Positions 1 to 6,152 of a stretch of 12,828 nt of DNA are shown here, in pieces. Every line of letters begins with the position of its first letter. Within the stretch, counting starts at the first letter, position 1. The stretch covers positions 1 through 12,828 of the forward strand of contig DASVBJ010000096.1 in assembly GCA_036375895.1 (NCBI GenBank), in the 5' to 3' direction. The translations under genes and the position numbers were made by a program. The notes under the pieces were generated by a model. That model saw nothing but the letters and a program-made list of their open reading frames with translations, was not told where the DNA came from and did not search any database. The DNA comes from DASVBJ01 sp036375895 (lineage in GTDB: Bacteria > Actinomycetota > Actinomycetes > JACCUZ01).

Positions 1-262
1 CCGCGGCCAGCGCGGCCTGCTGGTGGCCGGCCACCAGCCCGGCCACCCGCTCGAACGCCTGGATCAGCCCGACCCGGTCCGCGCCGGCCAGCCCGGCCGG
101 GTCCACCGCCACCAGCTCGGCCAGCGTGCCCGGGCCCAGCGCCCCGGCCAGCACCCGGTCCACCAGCGCCGCGTCCCCCGGCGCCGGGTCCAGCACGAAC
201 ACCCCCGGCCCGGCCGCGGTCACCGCGAACCCGGACACCACCGCGGGCACCACCCCTGCCAT
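1..262 (-). CDS. DUF222 / 13E12-repeat family protein, N-terminal fragment (likely HNH endonuclease family)
   Basis: This is a partial gene: it begins at the ATG at 262 (minus strand) and runs off the left edge after about 87 codons. The translation begins MAGVVPAVVSGF and contains a stretch like DRVGLIQAFERVAGLVAGHQ followed by QAALAA. That pattern of an Arg/Leu-rich helix, an 'a-E/W-R' core and an Ala-rich helix resembles the start of DUF222 (13E12 repeat) proteins, which in actinobacteria usually end in an HNH nuclease domain. The nuclease part would lie outside the window, so catalytic residues cannot be checked. In-frame GTG codons directly upstream (265-271) are alternative starts, and no strong Shine-Dalgarno sequence is visible. 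Codon use is extremely GC-rich, almost all G/C in third positions. These proteins are often multicopy in actinobacteria and their role is unclear. The gene is divergent from the PIG-L gene. Family assignment is moderate because only the N-terminus is visible. Confidence 0.62.
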   Translation of the reverse strand, partial: MAGVVPAVVSGFAVTAAGPGVFVLDPAPGDAALVDRVLAGALGPGTLAELVAVDPAGLAGADRVGLIQAFERVAGLVAGHQQAALAA

Positions 263-368
263 GACCACCACGCTAGAACCCGCCACCGACAGAAACCGGG
301 ACGAGACCACACCACCGAAACCCTTGTGGACAAAGGGATTTCAGGCGGCGCTCAGAGAAGCGGCGTCC

Positions 369-374
369 TAGATT
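369..374 (+). promoter_or_regulatory. Candidate -10 element (TAGATT) for a leaderless PIG-L transcript
   Basis: TAGATT fits the actinobacterial TAnnnT -10 pattern and ends 8 bases before the ATG at 383. Transcription would then start at or within a couple of bases of the start codon. No Shine-Dalgarno sequence lies in the short gap. A -35 element at normal spacing is not obvious, so this is an inference from position. Confidence 0.4.
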
Positions 375-382
375 CATCAGAC

Positions 383-1093
383 ATGAGCGACGACAACCAG
401 CTGGGCACGATCCTCGGCGTCTGGGCCCATCCGGACGACGAGACCTACCTCTGCGGCGGCCTCATGGCCCGCGCAGCCCGAGCCGGCCACCGCGTCGTGT
501 GCATAACGGCGACCCGCGGTGAGATGGGCTCCCCGGACGAGGACCGCTGGCCTCCCGGCCCGCCGCTCGCCGCCGTACGGACCAGGGAGCTCGAGGCCGC
601 GCTCACGGTCCTGGGCGTCGCCGAGCACCACTGGCTCGACTACCCCGACGGCGGATGCGCCGACGTCGACCAGGACGAGGCCGTACGCCGGGTGGCCGAG
701 ATCATGGCCGACGTCAGCCCCGACACCGTGCTGACCTTCGGCCCGGACGGGATGACCGGCCACGACGACCACAAGAGCGCGAGCCGCTGGGCGAGCGCAG
801 CCTTCGAGCAGGTGGCACCGACGCACGCCGTCCTCGGCTATGCCACGAACACCCCGGAGTGGCTCGCGCAGTTCCGGGAGGAGCTCGACCGGTTCAACGT
901 CTTCATGGGAGCCGAGCCGCCGTGCACGCCGGTGGACGAGCTCGCCATCCACACCCGCCTGGAGGGGGACCTGCTCGACACCAAGCTGCGGGCGATCCGG
1001 CAGATGACGAGCCAGGTCGAGCCGCTGGTCAACGGCCTGGGCGAGCACTTCTTCCGCCAGGGGCTGATCGAGGAGTCGTTCCGCCGGCCCTGA
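383..1093 (+). CDS. PIG-L/LmbE family zinc-dependent N-deacetylase
   Basis: The 236-residue product is a PIG-L/LmbE-type metal-dependent deacetylase, the family of MshB (mycothiol synthesis) and Mca. These enzymes remove an acetyl or related acyl group from an N-acyl sugar or conjugate. The hallmark AHPDDE motif is at residues 15-20 (His16 and Asp19 as zinc ligands, Asp18 as the probable general base). A GHDDH motif at 126-130 would supply the third ligand, His130, by analogy with HPDH in MshB. It lacks a signal peptide or membrane helices, so it should be cytoplasmic. The ATG at 383 was chosen because the family motif normally lies near the N-terminus. The open frame continues upstream to about 23, but that extension is Arg/His/Pro-rich and overlaps the divergent DUF222 gene, so it is spurious. 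At 236 residues it is shorter than MshB or Mca (about 290-300), so the substrate cannot be named. It stands alone, 62 bases before radA. Confidence 0.9.
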   Translation: MSDDNQLGTILGVWAHPDDETYLCGGLMARAARAGHRVVCITATRGEMGSPDEDRWPPGPPLAAVRTRELEAALTVLGVAEHHWLDYPDGGCADVDQDEAVRRVAEIMADVSPDTVLTFGPDGMTGHDDHKSASRWASAAFEQVAPTHAVLGYATNTPEWLAQFREELDRFNVFMGAEPPCTPVDELAIHTRLEGDLLDTKLRAIRQMTSQVEPLVNGLGEHFFRQGLIEESFRRP

Positions 1094-1143
1094 CCGAGCA
1101 CGTCGTACGGCGCGGCCTCACCCGGTCTGTCCGACCCGGCACC

Positions 1144-1149
1144 TAGCCT
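1144..1149 (+). promoter_or_regulatory. Candidate -10 element (TAGCCT) for a leaderless radA transcript
   Basis: TAGCCT matches TAnnnT and ends 6 bases before the radA ATG at 1156. The intervening bases are pyrimidine-rich, with no purine-rich Shine-Dalgarno sequence. This suggests transcription starting at the ATG itself. No clear -35 hexamer is visible. Confidence 0.42.
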
Positions 1150-1155
1150 CCCTCC

Positions 1156-2589
1156 ATGGCCAAGACCTCGACCAGGGACCGCGCCGGCTTCCGCTGCGCC
1201 GAGTGCGGGTGGCAGACCGCGAAATGGGCCGGGCGCTGCGGCGAGTGCCAGGCGTGGGGCACGGTCGAGGAGCTCGGCGTGCCGAAGGTGCGTACGACGG
1301 CGGCCGGGCCGGTCGGCACACCGGCCCGCCCGATCGCCGAGGTAGACGTCGAGGCCGCCCGGGCCCGACCGTCCGGCGTCGACGAGCTCGACCGGGTGCT
1401 CGGCGGGGGGCTCGTGCCCGGGGCCGTCGTGCTGCTCGCGGGCGAGCCGGGTGTCGGCAAGTCGACGCTGCTGCTGGACGTCGCCGCACGGTCCGCGACC
1501 GGCGGGCGGGCGCTCTACGTCACCGGCGAGGAGTCGGCCGCCCAGGTGCGGCTGCGCGCCGGGCGCATCGGCGCGCTGCGCGACGACCTGTTCCTCGCCG
1601 CCGAGACCGATCTGGCCGCCGTCCTGGGGCACGTCGACGAGGTCAAGCCCGACCTGCTCGTCGTCGACTCGGTGCAGACCGTCGCGAGCGCCGAGGTCGA
1701 GGGTGCGCCGGGCAACGTCAGCCAGGTGCGCGAGGTGGCGGCTGCCCTCATCCGCGTGGCCAAGGAGCGCGGCATCGCCACCATCCTCGTCGGCCACGTC
1801 ACCAAGGAGGGCTCGATCGCCGGCCCGCGGGTGCTGGAGCACCTCGTCGACGTGGTGCTGCACTTCGAGGGCGACCGCCACTCGCGGCTGCGCATGGTCC
1901 GCGGCGTGAAGAACCGCTACGGCCCCGCCGACGAGGTGGGCTGCTTCGACCTGTCCGACGACGGCATCACCGGGCTGCCCGACCCCAGCGGGCTCTTCCT
2001 GTCCCGACGCGAGCGCCCCGTTGCCGGCACCTGCGTCACCGTCACCGTCGAGGGCAAGCGCGCTCTCCTCGCCGAGGTGCAGGCGCTGGTCGCGGGCTCC
2101 GCCCTGAGCAACCCGCGCCGCACGACCAGCGGGCTGGAGGCCGGCCGCGTGGCGATGGTGCTCGCGGTGCTGGAGCGTCGCGGCGGTGTCCGGCTGCGCG
2201 ACAACGACGTCTACGCCGCGACGGTCGGCGGCGTACGGCTCAGCGAGCCGGCCACCGACCTGGCGCTCGCCCTCGCGGTGGCCAGCGCGGTGCGCGACCA
2301 CCCGGCTCAGGCCGGCCTGGTGGCCGTCGGCGAGGTCGGGCTGGCCGGCGAGATCCGCCGGGTGACTGGCATCCAGCGCCGGCTCGCAGAGGCTGCCCGG
2401 CTGGGTTTCACCCACGCCCTCGTGCCGCGCGACCCCGGCAAGGTCCCGCCCGGCATCCACGTCATCGAGGTCGACACGATCGGCGCGGCCCTGCAGCACC
2501 TCTGGCGTCCCACGCCGATCTTCTCCCGCCGTCCGGATCGCGACCCGAACGCGGTCGGTGCGCGCGGTGACCAGCCCCCCACCGGTTAG
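1156..2589 (+). CDS. radA: DNA repair protein RadA (Sms), RecA-like ATPase with Lon-like domain
   Basis: RadA is a cytoplasmic ATP-dependent DNA helicase/branch-migration factor that processes recombination intermediates together with RecA. The 477-residue product has the complete family architecture. A C4 zinc finger lies at residues 14-31 (Cys14, Cys17, Cys28, Cys31). The RecA-like ATPase core has Walker A GEPGVGKST at 96-104 and Walker B LLVVD at 167-171. The RadA-specific KNRYG motif (KNRFG in most members) is at 252-256. A C-terminal Lon-protease-like domain includes GEVGLAGE at 392-399. Length is normal (about 450-480). The ATG at 1156 lies 13 codons before the zinc finger, as in other RadA proteins, and has no Shine-Dalgarno sequence, consistent with a leaderless start. 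disA follows 35 bases downstream on the same strand. In Bacillus subtilis, RadA and DisA are functionally linked, RadA binding DisA and modulating its cyclase, so this adjacency is likely meaningful. Identification is secure. Confidence 0.97.
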   Translation: MAKTSTRDRAGFRCAECGWQTAKWAGRCGECQAWGTVEELGVPKVRTTAAGPVGTPARPIAEVDVEAARARPSGVDELDRVLGGGLVPGAVVLLAGEPGVGKSTLLLDVAARSATGGRALYVTGEESAAQVRLRAGRIGALRDDLFLAAETDLAAVLGHVDEVKPDLLVVDSVQTVASAEVEGAPGNVSQVREVAAALIRVAKERGIATILVGHVTKEGSIAGPRVLEHLVDVVLHFEGDRHSRLRMVRGVKNRYGPADEVGCFDLSDDGITGLPDPSGLFLSRRERPVAGTCVTVTVEGKRALLAEVQALVAGSALSNPRRTTSGLEAGRVAMVLAVLERRGGVRLRDNDVYAATVGGVRLSEPATDLALALAVASAVRDHPAQAGLVAVGEVGLAGEIRRVTGIQRRLAEAARLGFTHALVPRDPGKVPPGIHVIEVDTIGAALQHLWRPTPIFSRRPDRDPNAVGARGDQPPTG

Positions 2590-2592
2590 ACT
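2587..2592 (+). promoter_or_regulatory. Candidate -10 element (TAGACT) for disA, overlapping the radA stop codon
   Basis: TAGACT fits the TAnnnT consensus and its first three bases are the radA stop codon. Transcription would begin near 2599, giving a leader of about 25 bases that carries the disA Shine-Dalgarno sequence. No well-spaced -35 is visible. disA could be read through from radA as well as from this site. Confidence 0.35.
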
Positions 2593-2612
2593 GCGCGCTG
2601 ACCACCGACTCC

Positions 2613-2621
2613 GGGGAGAGG
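2613..2621 (+). promoter_or_regulatory. Shine-Dalgarno sequence deciding the TTG start of disA
   Basis: The purine run GGGGAGAGG lies just before the TTG at 2625; its GGGGAG core ends 6 bases from the codon. It supports TTG as the true start rather than any internal ATG, the first of which falls within the conserved cyclase domain. Confidence 0.7.
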
Positions 2622-2624
2622 TCT

Positions 2625-3710
2625 TTGGCACCCACCGAGCGCGTCGACGATCCGTTGCGCGCTGCCCTCGCGGCCGTTGCGCCGGGCACCCAGCTCCGTG
2701 ACGGCCTCGAGCGCATCCTCCGCGGCGGCACCGGCGCGCTGATCGTCCTCGGCTACGACAAGGTCGTCGACACCATGTGCACCGGTGGCTTCGTGCTCGA
2801 CGTCGAGTTCAGCTCCACCCGACTGCGCGAGCTGGCCAAGATGGACGGCGCCATCGTGGTCGACCGCGACTGCACCAAGATCCTCCGGGCGGCCGTGCAG
2901 CTCGTGCCCGACCCGACCATCCCGACCGACGAGTCCGGCACCCGCCACCGCACCGCCGACCGGGTCAACAAGCAGACCGGTCTCGCGGTGATCTCGGTCA
3001 GCCAGTCGATGAGCATCGTCGCGATCTACGTCACCGGTCACCGCTACGCGCTCGAGGACTCGACCCAGATCCTTTCCCGCGCCAACCAGGCCCTCGCCAC
3101 CCTCGAGCGCTACAAGCTCCGGCTCGACGAGGTGTCCGGCACCCTCTCGGCTCTCGAGATCGAGGACCTCGTCACGGTCCGCGACGTCTGCGCCGTCTCC
3201 CAGCGGCTCGAGATGGTGCGCCGCATCGCCGGGGAGATCGAGGGGTACGTCGTGGAGCTCGGCACCGACGGGCGGCTGCTGAGCCTCCAGCTCGACGAGC
3301 TGATCGCCGGCGTCGAGCCCGACCGCGAGCTGATCGCCCGCGACTACCTCCCGCCGCCGACCGGCCGCAAGCCGCGCACCGTGCAGACGGTGCTCACCGA
3401 GCTCGACGAGCTCTCGGCCACCGAGCTGCTCGACCTCGGGGCGGTCGCACGGTCCCTCGGCTACAACGGCGGCGACGACCTCGACGCCGCCGTGAGCCCG
3501 CGCGGCTACCGGCTGCTGGCCCGGGTGCCCCGCCTGCCCGGCCTGGTGGTCGACCGCCTGGTCGACCATTTCGGCAGCCTGCAGAAGCTGCTGGCTGCCG
3601 GCATCGACGACCTGCAGGCGGTCGAGGGCGTCGGCGAGTCGCGGGCCCGCAGCGTCCGCGAGGGCCTGTCGCGGCTCGCCGAGTCGTCGATCCTCGAGCG
3701 CTACGTCTGA
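2625..3710 (+). CDS. disA: DisA, DNA integrity scanning protein / diadenylate cyclase
   Basis: DisA condenses two ATP molecules into the second messenger c-di-AMP and slows on branched DNA such as Holliday junctions, coupling DNA damage to signalling. The 361-residue product has the N-terminal DAC cyclase domain with both signatures: DGA at 74-76 (metal binding) and GTRHRTADR at 105-113 (RHR, ATP binding). A helical linker spans roughly 150-285. A C-terminal RuvA-like helix-hairpin-helix DNA-binding region spans about 304-346, with the hairpin EGVGESRARSV. Length matches the family (about 357-360). The start is TTG, supported by a strong Shine-Dalgarno sequence and by alignment of the MAPTERVDDPLRAALAAVAPG segment with other actinobacterial DisA N-termini as I recall them. 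It is 35 bases downstream of radA, probably co-transcribed, with a possible internal promoter. All cyclase residues are intact, so it should be active. Confidence 0.97.
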   Translation: MAPTERVDDPLRAALAAVAPGTQLRDGLERILRGGTGALIVLGYDKVVDTMCTGGFVLDVEFSSTRLRELAKMDGAIVVDRDCTKILRAAVQLVPDPTIPTDESGTRHRTADRVNKQTGLAVISVSQSMSIVAIYVTGHRYALEDSTQILSRANQALATLERYKLRLDEVSGTLSALEIEDLVTVRDVCAVSQRLEMVRRIAGEIEGYVVELGTDGRLLSLQLDELIAGVEPDRELIARDYLPPPTGRKPRTVQTVLTELDELSATELLDLGAVARSLGYNGGDDLDAAVSPRGYRLLARVPRLPGLVVDRLVDHFGSLQKLLAAGIDDLQAVEGVGESRARSVREGLSRLAESSILERYV

Positions 3711-3776
3711 CGCTGCCACCGGCTCGCCCGGCCTGCCCTCGCCGATCGCCCGGGGACATCCCTTTCGCGGTCGCCC

Positions 3777-3796
3777 CTGGGGACCTTGGGCCCTGA
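3777..3796 (+). promoter_or_regulatory. DosR/DevR-like operator dyad upstream of the small membrane protein
   Basis: The core GGGACCTTGGGCCC is an imperfect palindrome. Against the mycobacterial DosR consensus TTSGGGACTWWAGTCCCSAA the 20-base site matches at 14 positions, including both GGGAC and CCC half-site cores. It lies about 60 bases before the next start codon, a reasonable operator distance. A second partial match, GGGACATCCC, is at 3753-3762. High GC content makes such matches easier by chance, so this is a candidate only. Confidence 0.4.
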
Positions 3797-3854
3797 TCGC
3801 GGCCGGCCCCCGGCAGGACACTCGCTGTGAGAGCCGGCGAGGAGGTGGTCTGCC

Positions 3855-4238
3855 ATGCCCACGGGCACGGTCCCTGCCCGGCCGACGTCGCCACACCCGA
3901 CGGACGCGACCCGCGCGGTCGCGCTCGCCCGGTGGTCCTGGGTGATGCTGCCCGCGCTGCTCGGCTCCCTCAGCCTCGCGTTCGTCATGGGCTCGGTGCT
4001 GATCGCGCTGCTCGACGTCCCGGAGGGCGACCTGCTCGTCTCCCACGGCACGGGAGGTGTCGTGGCCGGCGTCGCCGTCCTCCTGGTCATGCTCCTGCCG
4101 CTGCCGGTGGGCGTCGTCCTGGCGATCCGGTCCTACCGGCTCGGCGGCGGCCGGGACGCCCTCGGCGCGCTCGTGGTCAACGCCCTGGTCCTGGTCGGCC
4201 TTCTCACGGCCGTCATCGCCCAGGCCGTCAGCGGCTGA
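3855..4238 (+). CDS. Small three-helix membrane protein of unknown function
   Basis: I do not recognise this family. The 127-residue product has a Pro/Thr-rich polar N-terminus (1-25) and three predicted transmembrane segments at about 27-53, 68-91 and 104-124. The first loop is acidic (DVPEGD) and the second basic (RSYRLGGGRD). By the positive-inside rule the N-terminus is cytoplasmic and the C-terminus external. The ATG at 3855 is strongly supported by GAGGAGG at 3839-3845 with 9-base spacing. It lies 144 bases after disA, too far for obvious coupling, and carries its own candidate regulatory dyad, so it is probably a separate unit. It converges on cheW, leaving only 10 bases between stop codons. 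The hydrophobic periodicity and good Shine-Dalgarno sequence argue it is real. No catalytic or binding motif is visible. Confidence 0.8.
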   Translation: MPTGTVPARPTSPHPTDATRAVALARWSWVMLPALLGSLSLAFVMGSVLIALLDVPEGDLLVSHGTGGVVAGVAVLLVMLLPLPVGVVLAIRSYRLGGGRDALGALVVNALVLVGLLTAVIAQAVSG

Positions 4239-4248
4239 TCAAGGCCGG

Positions 4249-4665
4249 CTACGCCGGGACGAGCCCCGCCATCGCCCGCATGGACACGACGAACACCGGG
4301 TGCCCGAGCGCGTCCCGGCGCACCTCGAGCACGTAGGCGGGCAGGCCGCTCGGCGCCGGCTCGTCCTCCCGCAGGGGGCTGAGGTCGTCCGGGCCGAGCA
4401 CGGCGAGCACCCGGTCGACGGCCACGCCCAGCACCCCCGACCCGTCGGGGGCCAGCACGAGGACGTCCCCCGCGTCGCCGGGGTCCGGCGCCGCCCGGAG
4501 ATCGACGACCGGCAGCGGCAGGCCCCGAAGGGTCAGCAGCCCGGTGACGGGGGCGCGGGCACCGAGCAGCGGCTCGATCCCTTGCGCGCGCACGACCTCG
4601 CGCACCTCGCCGAGCCGGCCGGCGAGCTCGCGACCACCCATCCGAAACGTGACGAACCCGCTCAC
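4249..4665 (-). CDS. cheW: CheW-like chemotaxis coupling protein
   Basis: CheW is the scaffold that docks the histidine kinase CheA onto chemoreceptors at the membrane. The 138-residue product is a single CheW domain. The family's central signature is present as GLLTLRGLPLPVVDLR (canonical form GxxxLRGxxxPVxDLR), roughly residues 42-57. The later strand LGVAVDRVLAVL corresponds to the conserved 'GLxVDxVxxV' region. The GTG start at 4665 forms a GTGA overlap with the cheR stop codon, and GGAGAGGG (4668-4675) supplies the Shine-Dalgarno sequence. The open frame continues 22 codons upstream within cheR, but that extension is not CheW-like. It is a little shorter than typical CheW (about 150-165). 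It is the last gene of the cheB-cheR-cheW operon. No CheA or receptor is in the window, so the partner kinase is unknown. Confidence 0.88.
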   Translation of the reverse strand: MSGFVTFRMGGRELAGRLGEVREVVRAQGIEPLLGARAPVTGLLTLRGLPLPVVDLRAAPDPGDAGDVLVLAPDGSGVLGVAVDRVLAVLGPDDLSPLREDEPAPSGLPAYVLEVRRDALGHPVFVVSMRAMAGLVPA

Positions 4666-6152
4666 GACCCTCTCCGTCCCGACGCGACGTGCTCCTCCCC
4701 CTTGGCAGAGATGTCGGCAAGTCGGCGGCACAGGTCAACCAGCTCGTCGACCCGCCGTCCGCCGAGGTAGGCCTCGAGCGTGCCGGCGTCGACGGCCGGG
4801 AGGGTGCGGGCGGCGGCCCGGTACGCGGCGGCGGCCGGCCGGTGACGGCCCAGCCGGGCCAGGGCGCCCGCCAGCAGGAAGTGCGCGTGACCCGCACCGG
4901 GGTCGAGGTAGACGGCCTTTCGCAGCGGCGCCAGCGCCTCGCCGTCCAGCCCGAGGGTGGCGAGCGCCTGACCTCGCACGACGTACGCCGGGGCGAGCAG
5001 CGGCTGCGCCTCCGCCGCCCGGCCGGCGAGGTCGGCCGCCTCGGCGTAGCCGCCCGCCGCCAGTGCCGTCCGGGCCAGCTCGAGCAGCGCCGCGGGGTCG
5101 GACGCCGGCGCGGGCGTCTGCGACGGCAGAGCCGAGGCCGCGGGCGACGGCACAGCCGAGGCGGCGGGCGACGGCACAGCCGAAGTGGCGGGCGACGGCG
5201 CGGCGGGCCGGCGGCTGCCGGCCACCAGGCCGGCCGACCCGCGCCCGGGCGGGACCCGGGCGGGCCGCGGGCGGCCCGGTTCCGGCGCCGTGGGCGGGGG
5301 CACCGCCGACGCCTGGGCATCGTGCGTGCGCCGGTAGACGAACGCGTCCCCGATCGGCACGAGCGCGAACTCGTCGCTGACCTGCCAGAGCGTCTCGGAG
5401 TGTCCGAGCAGCAGGTAGCCGCCTTCCGCCAGCACCGTCCGGAAGCGGGCGATCAGCGCCCGGGTGGTCTCCCGGGAGAAGTAGATCGTGACGTTGCGGC
5501 AGACCACCAGGTCGACCTCGCCGGGCCCGAACGGGGGCGGGTCCGTCACCAGGTTGTGCAGCTGGAGGTCGACGAGCCCGCGCACCTCGTCGCGGACCTG
5601 CAGCGCTGCGCCGGGGCTCGGCTCGAACCAGCGGTCGCGCACGTTCGCGGGCGCCGTGTCGAGGGTGCGTCCCGAGTAGGTGGCCCGTCGTGCCGCGCGC
5701 AGCGCCTCGGCGGAGACGTCGGTCGCGAGGATGCGGGTGCCGGGCCGATCGCCCAGCATCGGCGAGAGCTCGAGCAGCAGCATCGCGAGCGTGTACGGCT
5801 CCTCGCCCGTCGAGCAGCCCGCGCTCCAGATGGTCAGCGGGCGCTCCCGGCCGGCGGCACGGCGCAGCAGCTCGGGCAGCACCCGCCGTCGCAGCGCCTC
5901 GACCTGTGGCGGGTTGCGGAAGAAGTGCGTCTCCTGCACGGTCACCGCGTCGAGGAGTCGCTGGCGCTCCGCCTCGCCACCAGGACTGCGCAGCAGGGCG
6001 ACGTACGCCGCGACGTCGGGGCTGCCGGTCGAGCCGAGCCGCTCGGCCAGCACGCCGGTGAGGCCGGGGCGGCGGCTGTGGTCGAACACCAGTCCGGCCG
6101 CCTCGGCGAGGTAGGCGCGGACCAGCGCGAAGTCGTCGTCGGTGAGCGTCAC
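4662..6152 (-). CDS. cheR: CheR-type chemoreceptor glutamate methyltransferase with C-terminal TPR extension
   Basis: CheR transfers methyl groups from S-adenosylmethionine to receptor glutamates during adaptation. The 496-residue product has a helical CheR N-domain (about 1-65). The methyltransferase domain follows, with TVQETHFFRN at 71-80, the SAM-binding stretch SAGCSTGEEPYTLAM at 110-124, ATDVS at 143-147, and VCRNVTIYF at 217-225, close to the canonical FCRNVLIYF. A Pro/Ala/Ser-rich linker (about 280-350) contains tandem SPAASAVP-type repeats. TPR-like helices follow at about 351-455, including ALLELARTALAAGGYAEAADL and a unit ending RKAVYLDPGAGHAHFLLAGAL. Classical CheR is about 270-290 residues; TPR-fused forms (WspC, FrzF) occur in alternative chemosensory systems, where the TPR controls substrate access. 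The GTG start at 6152 overlaps the cheB stop as GTGA, and the gene's own stop overlaps cheW the same way. The upstream frame extension inside cheB is not family-like. Confidence 0.92.
   Translation of the reverse strand: MTLTDDDFALVRAYLAEAAGLVFDHSRRPGLTGVLAERLGSTGSPDVAAYVALLRSPGGEAERQRLLDAVTVQETHFFRNPPQVEALRRRVLPELLRRAAGRERPLTIWSAGCSTGEEPYTLAMLLLELSPMLGDRPGTRILATDVSAEALRAARRATYSGRTLDTAPANVRDRWFEPSPGAALQVRDEVRGLVDLQLHNLVTDPPPFGPGEVDLVVCRNVTIYFSRETTRALIARFRTVLAEGGYLLLGHSETLWQVSDEFALVPIGDAFVYRRTHDAQASAVPPPTAPEPGRPRPARVPPGRGSAGLVAGSRRPAAPSPATSAVPSPAASAVPSPAASALPSQTPAPASDPAALLELARTALAAGGYAEAADLAGRAAEAQPLLAPAYVVRGQALATLGLDGEALAPLRKAVYLDPGAGHAHFLLAGALARLGRHRPAAAAYRAAARTLPAVDAGTLEAYLGGRRVDELVDLCRRLADISAKGEEHVASGRRGS
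5121..5192. repeat. Three 24-bp tandem repeats in the CheR linker
   Basis: Three adjacent 24-base units start at 5121, 5145 and 5169, each beginning CGACGGCA. They differ at only a few positions, and a fourth degenerate partial unit follows from 5193. In frame, each encodes an 8-residue Pro/Ser/Ala unit (SPAASAVP-like) joining the methyltransferase and TPR parts of CheR. Because the unit length is a multiple of three, changes in copy number would alter linker length without shifting the frame. Confidence 0.85.

Noticed and set aside
23..382. N-terminal extension of the PIG-L frame and an overlapping 81-residue plus-strand frame
   Set aside because: The peptide is Arg/His/Pro-rich low complexity, overlaps the divergent DUF222 start, and would put the AHPDDE motif over 130 residues from the N-terminus.
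838..2631. 597-codon minus-strand open frame across radA
   Set aside because: It is antisense to radA, whose motifs are complete; long antisense frames arise from GC-rich third positions, and its translation has no family signature.
2586..4046. 486-codon minus-strand open frame across disA
   Set aside because: It is antisense to intact disA and its composition is typical of a shadow frame.
4245..4257. Short hairpin CCGGC-TAC-GCCGG at the end of cheW as a terminator
   Set aside because: A five-base stem with a three-base loop lies inside the cheW stop region, with no U-tract; too weak to call.
5121..5192. Tandem repeats as a possible CRISPR array
   Set aside because: Units are directly adjacent with no spacers and lie in frame within cheR.
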